6,419 bases of DNA from Desulfobacterales bacterium. GTDB taxonomy: Bacteria > Desulfobacterota > Desulfobacteria > Desulfobacterales > DAOWNP01. The stretch lies in contig JASFBI010000114.1 of NCBI GenBank assembly GCA_030149595.1, forward strand, positions 1-6,419, in the 5' to 3' direction. This document shows, one piece after another, positions 1 through 5,420 of this stretch (positions are counted from its first letter, which is position 1; every line of letters begins with the position of its first letter). Position numbers and translations under genes: made by a program. The notes under the pieces were generated by a model. The model had not been told where the DNA came from. It saw only the letters and a list, made by a program, of their open reading frames with translations, and did no database searches.

Positions 1-387
1 AACAGCATCGCATATAGTATCAGGAAGCCCCCATTTTCTGGCAAGCATGTATCCTGCTATACAGTGATCCAGGTCAAAGAGGTTGTTTTCAATTTTTAAT
101 AATTACTGATTATCTTAATTAATATCATTATAAAATATATTTAAATCATCAGGGAGGCTTTGGACGAAAACCAGCATGCCGATGTCATGCAGTAGTCATG
201 AAGAGTAAGCTGAAAATCTGTTTTCGCATGTTATTTCTGCTATTTTTTCTGCAATAACTGCTGTGCCTAATGAGTGATTAAAAAGGCCTGCTTTGCTCAG
301 CGAATCACATTTTATCGATTGCTCGTAAAAATCTTTGATGTATGTAAGAATGATTGATTTAACCAAAGCATCTTCTCCTAAAATACG
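1..387 (-). pseudogene. HDOD-domain remainder of the CheD-HDOD gene, with in-frame stops, cut by window edge
   Basis: This stretch continues the reading frame of the 388-1110 gene after its TAA stop, without any frameshift, to the left edge. Its translation is clearly HDOD: RILGEDALVK directly after the first stop, then FNHSLGTAVIAEKIAE (about 283-250), LLHDIGMLVF (about 195-166) and, near the edge, LDHCIAGYMLARKWGLPD. The His of FNHS, the His-Asp of LLHD and the His of LDHC, which are typical HD-superfamily positions, are all present. Besides the TAA at 390-388, the frame is broken by TGA at 198-196 and by TAA at 117-115 and 105-103. The TGA stands where HDOD proteins usually have Gly of a GLLHD motif. 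The frame is still open at base 1, so the 3' end lies outside. HDOD domains act in signalling scaffolds, often with chemotaxis or second-messenger proteins. I read this as a decaying 3' half; recoding or sequence error are less likely alternatives. Confidence 0.8.
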
Positions 388-1110
388 TTAGGCATGGCAG
401 ATGGAGTCGATTTTTTTTGAACGGGAAAAAAAGGCTGTGTTACATAATTGAAGAACTTTTGCAGATATAACCTGATCTTTTTTTACTTCTTTTGTTATAT
501 CATCAAAATCGTAGTTGTTTTCGTTAATCATTCTAAATATTTTTAAAATAATCTGGGGAATTGGTTTTATGTTGTTTAAACTTTTTTTTATATATATTTT
601 GGTTTCTTTGTAACTGGTTTCAGCCTGTTTCTTTTTATTATAATATGCATGGGAGATTGTGGTTTTTCCTGATAAGAGGTTTAAGCTTGTTTTATAGCAA
701 AGAGTCCCTCCTGTTTCAGCCTTTTCTATCTCTATATTCTCATTTTTTAAAATTTCATATACGGTTTCGACTGTATGGCCTCCTATATCAAAGGCCATTT
801 CAAACTCTTTAATTACTCCTGTCAAAGCTCCGCCTGCTATATTAGCTGTAATATTTTCATGGGAAGCTCCTTTTTCATACATGGTCTTAAGTAGATTGGG
901 GAGGCCTGTGGAAGCATATTTATCAGGTTCTTTGCTGCATGCTGTATATGGTTTGGCAAGAAGAAAGTGTGCCATTCCTCCTACTTTAGCATTCTTGTCA
1001 TACAAAGATATGCTGACACATGAGTCTGAAATTGCTGTTAAAATCAGAGGGGCAGATTTACCTACGTAAGTTTGGCCTGATCCAATCATATTCTCTTTTA
1101 TCTGTTTCAT
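388..1110 (-). CDS. CheD-like receptor glutamine deamidase domain fused to a truncated HDOD domain
   Basis: The 240-residue open part of a larger gene. Residues 1 to about 160 are CheD-like. CheD deamidates glutamines on chemoreceptors in the cytoplasm and works with CheC/CheY. The motif SDSCVSISLYD followed by GGMAHFLL is the CheD signature, and Thr25, Cys31 and His48 keep the spacing of the known Thr-Cys-His catalytic set (six and seventeen residues apart). From about residue 176 an HDOD domain begins (KPIPQIILKIF, then DQVISAKVLQLCNTAFF), but it stops at TAA 390-388 after KIDSICHA. The HDOD sequence resumes in the same frame beyond that stop, so the protein is truncated relative to its ancestor. 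The ATG at 1110 is preceded by only a weak AAAGGG about 13 bases upstream; Met8 is an alternative start just before the CheD core. No other chemotaxis gene is visible nearby. The gene diverges from pyrF. The CheD fold may still be made, but annotation as one pseudogene spanning 1-1110 is equally defensible. Confidence 0.75.
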   Translation of the reverse strand: MKQIKENMIGSGQTYVGKSAPLILTAISDSCVSISLYDKNAKVGGMAHFLLAKPYTACSKEPDKYASTGLPNLLKTMYEKGASHENITANIAGGALTGVIKEFEMAFDIGGHTVETVYEILKNENIEIEKAETGGTLCYKTSLNLLSGKTTISHAYYNKKKQAETSYKETKIYIKKSLNNIKPIPQIILKIFRMINENNYDFDDITKEVKKDQVISAKVLQLCNTAFFSRSKKIDSICHA

Positions 1111-1227
1111 AAAGTTTAGATTACCCTTTATCTTTTGAAAGGTAGAAATTAGGAAGAGCGAAGCTTTTTAATTATTGAACAGGAAAAATAAATATGGTAA
1201 CAAGATTATTCTAAGACAATATTAAGT

Positions 1228-1233
1228 TATAAT
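1228..1233 (+). promoter_or_regulatory. Possible -10 box for pyrF
   Basis: A perfect TATAAT lies 92 bases upstream of the chosen pyrF start and 35 bases before the leader hairpin. No good -35 hexamer sits at the expected distance, so this is a weak call in AT-rich DNA. If used, transcription would begin near 1240 and the hairpin at 1269-1304 would be inside the leader RNA. The octamer GTTATAAT occurs again in the hairpin loop (1283-1290). Confidence 0.25.
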
Positions 1234-1268
1234 AGCAATTTTTATGTAAAATTATAAGCAAAAAAAAT

Positions 1269-1304
1269 AAAAAACCACATTAGTTATAATTAATGTGGTT
1301 TTTT
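1269..1304 (+). terminator. Terminator-like hairpin in the pyrF leader (possible attenuator)
   Basis: The left arm 1269-1282 (AAAAAACCACATTA) and right arm 1291-1304 (TAATGTGGTTTTTT) are perfectly complementary over 14 bp around an 8-base loop. The form is that of a compact bidirectional intrinsic terminator: a CCACATTA/TAATGTGG core flanked by an A-run and a T-run. No upstream plus-strand gene in the window needs terminating here, and the T-run ends 15 bases before the pyrF ATG. It therefore probably lies within the pyrF leader, where it could attenuate transcription or hold back initiation. On the minus strand the T-rich tail is even longer, so blocking leftward antisense transcription is an alternative role. 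Confidence 0.6.
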
Positions 1305-1319
1305 GTTAATGGAAATTTT

Positions 1320-2030
1320 ATGAAAAAAGCAAAAGATTATATTATTTTTCCTTTGGATGTATCTTCCTTTACTGAGGCAGAAAAGCTTGTAGAGCTGCTT
1401 TCAATGCATGTGGGTGTTTTTAAGATAGGGCTTGAATTATTTATAAAGTGCGGACATCAGATAGTAAATTTGATAAATAAAAAAAAGGAATGTAAGATTT
1501 TTTTGGATTTAAAACTCCATGATATTCCGGAAACAGTATTTCGTGCAATGAAAATTGTAGCAGGTCTTAATGTTTTTTTTACGACTGTACATTGCGGGGA
1601 ATCTGAAAGAATGCTTAAAGCAGCTGCAGATGGATGTATGGGGAAGGTTAATGTGCTTGGCGTAACTGTTTTAACCAGTGTAAGCAGTTCAGATATTGTA
1701 AATGCAGGTTTTAAAAAAGAGTTTTGTGATGATATGCATAAACTTGTGTTAAAAAGAGCTCATATGATTAAAAAAGCTGGGTGCAAGGGGATTGTCTGTT
1801 CCGGCCTTGAAATTAAAGCTGTTCGAAGAGCTATGGGAGATGAGTTTATTATTGTAACCCCAGGGATAAGGCCATTGTGGGATAATTTGCAGAAAGATGA
1901 TCAGAAAAGAGTAACAACGCCAGCCCAGGCTGTATCAGCTGGTGCTGACTATATTGTCATAGGAAGGCCGATAAAAGATGCAGTAAATCCGGCAGATGCT
2001 GCTGTGAAAATAGCTGCTGAAATTGAATAA
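1320..2030 (+). CDS. pyrF: Orotidine 5'-phosphate decarboxylase
   Basis: This enzyme converts orotidine 5'-phosphate to UMP, the last step of de novo pyrimidine synthesis, in the cytoplasm as a TIM-barrel dimer. The 236-residue protein shows the whole family signature: IIFPLDV at the N-terminus, Lys35 in VFKIG, Asp63, Lys65 and Asp68 in LDLKLHDIP (the catalytic Lys/Asp network), VTPGIRP at 179-185 (phosphate loop), then DDQKRVTTPAQA and GADYIVIGRPI with Arg216 as phosphate ligand. I chose ATG 1320 rather than the in-frame ATG at 1293, because the latter lies inside the right arm of the leader hairpin and would add nine residues (MWFFVNGNF) before the normal family N-terminus. The ribosome binding site is weak (GGAA at 1311-1314, five bases before the ATG). 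The gene stands alone, divergent from the CheD-HDOD gene and convergent with the Rh channel, with no other pyr gene in sight. All key residues are present, so it should be active. Confidence 0.95.
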   Translation: MKKAKDYIIFPLDVSSFTEAEKLVELLSMHVGVFKIGLELFIKCGHQIVNLINKKKECKIFLDLKLHDIPETVFRAMKIVAGLNVFFTTVHCGESERMLKAAADGCMGKVNVLGVTVLTSVSSSDIVNAGFKKEFCDDMHKLVLKRAHMIKKAGCKGIVCSGLEIKAVRRAMGDEFIIVTPGIRPLWDNLQKDDQKRVTTPAQAVSAGADYIVIGRPIKDAVNPADAAVKIAAEIE

Positions 2031-2147
2031 GTTTTATATGAAACTCTGTCCAACAGACTGTAATCATGAGAGTTTTAAGTTTCGTTGTGGCAGATACGAA
2101 TAACCATGCTCCGGGCATGCCGGTTATATAAAATATTTAGGGTTGGT

Positions 2148-2201
2148 TGTTTATAGATCTGTCTATATATGTATGGCAGATGATCTATAAACATTTTTTT
2201 T
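2148..2201 (+). terminator. Intrinsic terminator of pyrF
   Basis: Arms TGTTTATAGATC (2148-2159) and GATCTATAAACA (2182-2193) pair perfectly over 12 bp around a 22-base loop and are followed by eight T's (2194-2201). The T-run exists only on the plus-strand side, so it serves pyrF, whose stop codon is 117 bases upstream. The T-run overlaps the stop codon of the convergent Rh-channel gene (2202-2200). Confidence 0.8.
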
Positions 2202-3357
2202 AAAGATCGAACTCTTCTGCATCATTGTAGGAGACAGATCGTCTGCCGGAAACAGATATGATTTTACCGGTAATAGTGCCGGTTATAGCAGCTATAAGAA
2301 TTGTAATTCCAATTCCTGAAATCTGTGCACCAAGGTCAATACCGCTTACTATAAAAATAGCTGCAATTCCGCCAAGAATTCCCGGCATTCCATGCAGGTT
2401 CATAACTCCACATGTATCAATTCCTTTTAATACGGATTCGACTTTTGGTTGCAAAATAGCAAATCCGAATGTAGAAAGGGCACCTGCAATAATGCCGATA
2501 ATAAAAGCTGCACTAAAACCTGCGGTATCACATGTTGAGCCAATTGCCACACCACCAGCCAGTGCGGCATTGGCTATGTCAGCTGCAGAGATTTTACCAT
2601 TGTGTAAAGCTTTTGTGGTAAAAAATGTCGCAAGTGTTGCACCTGAAAGAGCAAGTATCACGTTAATTGCAGTATGGGGTACAAGCTCAGGTTTGACTAC
2701 AGCAGCACAGAAACTGGGCCAGAAAAGCCAGAGAAGCATACTTCCCAAAAGGGAAAACCTGTCACTTGTTGCATCAGACTCTATGGGCTGGTCAAACTCC
2801 TTTTTTGTTGTCATTGAAATAATAGTACCCAGGCCAAAGACAGCACCAAATGCATGAATTACAATAGATCCTCCTGTATCTTTAAAACTGCCTGCATCAA
2901 TCAGATTAAGTCCATTTCCAAGGACAATCCATTCGTTAAGAGCGTAGCAGGGAATAAATAAAAGACCTAATAAGATATATTGACCCATTTTCAATCTTCC
3001 AAGGGGTGCACCTGCACATATAAGCAGGCTGGCTGCTGCAAATTCTGCAAAAATAAGTTTGTCAATTTCTGATATGGCAGGACCGTTGAAAAGGCCGATT
3101 CCATCTATTAATATGTATAGAGGGATTGAGATGCTTACCAAAAGATAGGTAGCTGTTACAGCAGACCTTCCATATTTTTTTACAAAAACCATCAGGAATC
3201 CAAAACCTGCAATTAGCATTGCCATAATGTGGATTGACCGGTTGTATTTTTGAACTTCTATAATGGAGTCTATCTCTGTGCACCAGGCAGAACTGCATAA
3301 CCCAAATAGTATAGTAAGTAGTCCGGTTAGAATTAATAAATACTTTGACTTTTTCAT
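2200..3357 (-). CDS. Rh-family ammonium/ammonia channel (Amt/Rh superfamily)
   Basis: An inner-membrane channel of 385 residues that should conduct ammonium or ammonia. It begins with a signal-peptide-like segment (MKKSKYLLILTGLLTILFGL, then CSSAWC) and has about eleven further hydrophobic segments. The pore residues are present: Asp160 in DTGGS, and the twin histidines His168 (IHAFGA) and His322 (NLHGMPG). Several motifs are of Rh rather than classical AmtB type: IHIMAMLIAGFGFLMVF with KKYG after it, ALNEWIVL, TGGSIVIHAFGAVFGLG, LLWLFWPSF and DTCGVMNLHGMPG. Phe106 and Phe216 are candidates for the pore gate. No glnB/glnK gene is adjacent, unlike many amt loci. The start has an AAGGAG at 3376-3371, unusually far (13 bases) from the ATG; no other start fits between them. 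A sigma-54 promoter candidate lies upstream, which would fit nitrogen control. The gene is convergent with pyrF and its stop codon overlaps the pyrF terminator T-run. Carbon dioxide or methylammonium transport, proposed for some Rh proteins, cannot be excluded. Confidence 0.9.
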   Translation of the reverse strand: MKKSKYLLILTGLLTILFGLCSSAWCTEIDSIIEVQKYNRSIHIMAMLIAGFGFLMVFVKKYGRSAVTATYLLVSISIPLYILIDGIGLFNGPAISEIDKLIFAEFAAASLLICAGAPLGRLKMGQYILLGLLFIPCYALNEWIVLGNGLNLIDAGSFKDTGGSIVIHAFGAVFGLGTIISMTTKKEFDQPIESDATSDRFSLLGSMLLWLFWPSFCAAVVKPELVPHTAINVILALSGATLATFFTTKALHNGKISAADIANAALAGGVAIGSTCDTAGFSAAFIIGIIAGALSTFGFAILQPKVESVLKGIDTCGVMNLHGMPGILGGIAAIFIVSGIDLGAQISGIGITILIAAITGTITGKIISVSGRRSVSYNDAEEFDL

Positions 3358-3370
3358 AAATTTTAAAAAA

Positions 3371-3376
3371 CTCCTT
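3371..3376 (-). promoter_or_regulatory. Ribosome binding site of the Rh-channel gene with long spacing
   Basis: AAGGAG reads on the minus strand here and is the only Shine-Dalgarno match before the ATG at 3357. Thirteen A/T bases separate it from the start, more than the usual five to nine, so translation may be moderate. No in-frame start codon lies in between, which supports the chosen start. Confidence 0.55.
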
Positions 3377-3410
3377 AACCTTGTAAATTATTATAAAAAG
3401 GATAAATATT

Positions 3411-3427
3411 ATGCATATAGTATGCCA
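3411..3427 (-). promoter_or_regulatory. Candidate sigma-54 (-24/-12) promoter of the Rh-channel gene
   Basis: On the minus strand TGGCATACTATATGCAT matches the sigma-54 pattern TGGCAC-N5-TTGCA. The invariant GG (3426-3425) and GC (3414-3413) are twelve bases apart from start to start, as required. The deviations are T for C in the -24 block and A for the first T in the -12 block. Predicted transcription would start near 3401, giving a leader of about 44 bases. Ammonium transporter genes are classic sigma-54/NtrC targets, so the position makes biological sense. The match is by eye in AT-rich DNA. Confidence 0.5.
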
Positions 3428-3500
3428 TATAGATAGTATTTATTAACCATCCGAATTTTTAAGCAATACATTGATTATGGAGTATACAGGGGAGTTTGAA

Positions 3501-3568
3501 AGTTACAGATATGTATTATTATTGTGGAAAATAGTTACAAAATTGTAATAAAATACATGAATTGTGGA
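3501..3568 (-). promoter_or_regulatory. Repeats upstream of the sigma-54 candidate (possible activator sites)
   Basis: This region holds an interrupted palindrome TTACAAAATTGTAA (3535-3548), two copies of AGTTACA (3501-3507 and 3533-3539) and two copies of ATTGTGGA (3521-3528 and 3561-3568, forty bases apart). The palindrome centre is about 140 bases upstream of the predicted start, a normal enhancer distance for sigma-54 activators. It does not resemble the enteric NtrC site. The rest of the 344-base gap 3358-3701 holds the promoter, the ribosome binding site and the lysC terminator; I see no gene in it. Confidence 0.3.
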
Positions 3569-3624
3569 TTGTGTTTTAACGAATGTTTTAATTTATTTTC
3601 TTTATATTAAAGAAAACTCAAATT

Positions 3625-3680
3625 TTAAGGTAAAGAAACACTTTTACTTCTGTACAGATAAAAGTGTTTCTTTACCTTAA
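3625..3680 (-). terminator. Long perfect hairpin after lysC, probable operon terminator
   Basis: Arms 3625-3646 and 3659-3680 are perfectly complementary over 22 bp; the loop of 12 bases contains CTGTACAG, which can extend the stem. It begins 21 bases after the lysC stop codon. On the minus strand the stem is followed by a broken T-rich tail (AATTTGAGTTTTCTTTAA) rather than an uninterrupted T-run, so it could act as a weaker terminator, an mRNA 3'-end stabiliser, or both. Confidence 0.6.
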
Positions 3681-3701
3681 TTTGATATGCAGCTTTACTT
3701 T

Positions 3702-4937
3702 TTAATCTGCATCTTTATCTTTATCTTTATCTAATCCAAAGGCAGTATGTAAGACCCGTAACGCAAGTTCTGCGTATTTTTCTTCAATAACACATGAAAT
3801 TCTGATTTCCGAGGTGCTTATTAATCTGATATTGATGTTCTCTTTTGCAAGTGTAGAAAACATTTTAGATGCTACTCCTGAATGACTCTTCATGCCTACA
3901 CCAGTAACAGAAACCTTTGCAATGTGTTTTGCAGTTAATACTTCAGATGCGTTTAACTCTTTTGCAACAGTGTTAGAAATGGATACAGCTTTTTCAAAAT
4001 CACTTCTTGCTACAGTAAATGTCAGGTCTGTTTTTCCACTTGATCTTGTATTTTGAATTATCATATCAACAAGAATACCTGCATCTGCAAGAGGCGTGAA
4101 TACTTTAGCCGCAAAACCGGGTGCATCAGGGACTTTTTTCAATGTTATTCTTGCTTCATTTTTATTGCATGTAATACCGGATACAGATAACTTTTCCATA
4201 TTTTGATTTTCATTAACAACCAATGTTCCTTCCTCCATATTAAAAGATGATCTGACATGAACCGGAACCTGGTATTTTTTTGCAAATTCCACGGATCTTA
4301 TCTGCAGAACTTTTGCACCAAGACTCGACATTTCAAGCATTTCATCATATGAAATTTCATCTAATTTCCGGGCTTTTTCACAAATATTTGGATCAGCTGT
4401 ATAGATCCCGTTAACATCAGTATATATTTCACACATATCAGCATTAATAGCTGCTGCTATGGCAACTGCAGAAGTATCTGATCCTCCTCTGCCGAGAGTT
4501 GTAATATCTTTTTTTATGTCTATTCCCTGAAAACCAGCTATTATAACTATATATCTCTTTTTAATAAATTCATTTATTCTATCTGCATTTATATTTTTAA
4601 TTCTTGCATTGCAGGAGTCACGGTTTGTTATAATTTCAGCCTGAAAACCAAGTAAAGATTTTGCAGTATAATTCATGCTGTTTAGCATTATTGCCATAAG
4701 AGCTACTGTTGTCTGCTCTCCTGTGGACAGGAGTACATCAAGTTCCCGTTTTTCAGGTATGTTTGTAATCTCATTCGCCTGTTTTAGAAGATTATCGGTT
4801 ACTCCTGCCATGGCAGACAGAACAACTACAACATCATTCCCTTTATCATATGTTTTTGCTATATGTTTTGCTACATTTTTAATACGATTAACGTCTGCAA
4901 CAGATGTTCCACCGTATTTTTGAACAATTAGTGCCAT
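3702..4937 (-). CDS. lysC: Aspartate kinase (Class II, monofunctional)
   Basis: This enzyme phosphorylates L-aspartate with ATP to give L-aspartyl-4-phosphate, the entry step to lysine, diaminopimelate, threonine and methionine. The 411-residue protein has the amino acid kinase domain at about 1-230 with KYGGTSV (7-13), STGEQ (71-75), GRGGSDTSA (149-157) and TDVNGIYTADP (173-183). Two ACT regulatory domains follow at about 262-335 and 341-400 (KVSVTGVGMKSHSGVASKMF marks the second). This is the usual length for the monofunctional type regulated by lysine and/or threonine; which effector applies cannot be read here. The start ATG has a strong AAGGAG five bases upstream. It lies 18 bases after tsaE and is the last gene of the operon before the 3625-3680 hairpin. 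The C-terminus is an acidic-basic repeat, DKDKDKDAD, encoded by a hexanucleotide repeat. A possible internal start would yield the ACT domains alone, as in Bacillus and Corynebacterium. No lysine riboswitch was recognised. Confidence 0.96.
   Translation of the reverse strand: MALIVQKYGGTSVADVNRIKNVAKHIAKTYDKGNDVVVVLSAMAGVTDNLLKQANEITNIPEKRELDVLLSTGEQTTVALMAIMLNSMNYTAKSLLGFQAEIITNRDSCNARIKNINADRINEFIKKRYIVIIAGFQGIDIKKDITTLGRGGSDTSAVAIAAAINADMCEIYTDVNGIYTADPNICEKARKLDEISYDEMLEMSSLGAKVLQIRSVEFAKKYQVPVHVRSSFNMEEGTLVVNENQNMEKLSVSGITCNKNEARITLKKVPDAPGFAAKVFTPLADAGILVDMIIQNTRSSGKTDLTFTVARSDFEKAVSISNTVAKELNASEVLTAKHIAKVSVTGVGMKSHSGVASKMFSTLAKENINIRLISTSEIRISCVIEEKYAELALRVLHTAFGLDKDKDKDAD
3705..3734 (-). 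repeat. Hexanucleotide tandem repeat at the 3' end of lysC
   Basis: Three perfect ATCTTT units (3711-3728, plus-strand reading) are flanked by ATCTGC (3705-3710) and ATCTAA (3729-3734). They encode the tail DKDKDKDAD. The unit is six bases, so slippage would change length without breaking the frame, and the tail lies outside the ACT domains. Confidence 0.7.
4221..4236 (-). promoter_or_regulatory. Possible internal translation start in lysC for an ACT-only subunit
   Basis: Minus-strand GGAGG (4236-4232, at codons 234-235) stands eight bases before an in-frame TTG (codon 239, 4223-4221). Initiation there would give a 173-residue product containing both ACT domains. Bacillus and Corynebacterium aspartokinases make such a beta subunit from an internal start at an equivalent point (near residue 246-250). 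ATG codon 247 is another candidate but has no close Shine-Dalgarno. GGAGGAAGGA is also simply the codons for Met-Glu-Glu-Gly, so this may be chance. Confidence 0.35.
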
Positions 4938-4955
4938 TCTTTCTCCTTAAATGTT

Positions 4956-5420
4956 TCACAACACCTTTAAATCAATCAGATTATCTTTGTATAACTTTAT
5001 TGTAATTAACCTTGATGTGTCATCTAATATTTGCATATTGATGTTAATACTGCTTGAAGAGATATGATTTTTTAGTTTTTCAGCCCACTCTATTGCAACT
5101 ATATTTTTACTGTTTAATATTTCGTAAAATCCTATGTCATCAAGTTCATTGCTATTGTTTATACGATAAAGATCAGCATGGAAAAAAGGATATTTCCCAG
5201 GATACTGATTAATAATATTATATGTGGGGCTTGTAATATAATATTTTGCAGGGACACACAGTCCTTTTGCAATTCCCTGGACAAGAGCTGTTTTTCCACT
5301 TCCGAGATCTCCTGACAGGCAGATAACAGTACCGGGAGATATGGAGCGACCTATGTTTTCCCCTGTTAAAAGTGTTTGCTGTAATGATTTTGAGATTTTA
5401 GTATATATAGTTTCTTTCAT
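4956..5420 (-). CDS. tsaE: tRNA t6A biosynthesis ATPase TsaE
   Basis: TsaE is the small ATPase that works with TsaB and TsaD to make N6-threonylcarbamoyladenosine at position 37 of ANN-decoding tRNAs in the cytoplasm. The 154-residue protein has the usual length and motifs: Walker A GDLGSGKT (37-44), SPTYNI (64-69), HADLYRI (81-87) and IEWAEK (110-115) with the conserved Trp112. The ATG overlaps the stop codon of the upstream nnr frame in an ATGA tetranucleotide (5420-5417). The bases before the ATG are almost all A and T, with no Shine-Dalgarno. Translation therefore probably depends on coupling to the NnrD frame. lysC follows after 18 bases, so nnr, tsaE and lysC read as one operon. All key residues are present, and I see nothing unusual in the protein itself. 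Confidence 0.95.
   Translation of the reverse strand: MKETIYTKISKSLQQTLLTGENIGRSISPGTVICLSGDLGSGKTALVQGIAKGLCVPAKYYITSPTYNIINQYPGKYPFFHADLYRINNSNELDDIGFYEILNSKNIVAIEWAEKLKNHISSSSININMQILDDTSRLITIKLYKDNLIDLKVL

Noticed and set aside
196..198. TGA as selenocysteine
   Set aside because: The position corresponds to Gly before LLHD, not to a redox Cys, and TAA stops nearby would remain unexplained.
103..390. TAA reassigned as a sense codon in this genome
   Set aside because: pyrF, the Rh channel and lysC end in TAA at their expected C-termini, so TAA is a working stop codon here.
1293..1319. Earlier in-frame ATG giving a 245-residue PyrF
   Set aside because: The ATG is inside the right arm of the leader hairpin, has no ribosome binding site, and adds residues absent from the family's normal start.
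2041..2075. Short inverted repeat AAACTCT...AGAGTTT after pyrF
   Set aside because: Only seven base pairs with a 21-base loop, likely by chance in AT-rich DNA.
2101..2126. Imperfect inverted repeat (TAACC...GGTTA with CATG inside) after pyrF
   Set aside because: The stem is broken and no T-run follows; the hairpin at 2148-2201 is a far better terminator.
2258..2857. Plus-strand open frame of 199 codons
   Set aside because: It is antisense to the Rh-channel gene and has the Ile/Pro/Ala-rich composition of a shadow frame; the minus strand encodes a clear membrane protein.
4938..4955. Lysine riboswitch or separate promoter before lysC
   Set aside because: Only 18 bases separate tsaE and lysC, holding the ribosome binding site; there is no room for a riboswitch.
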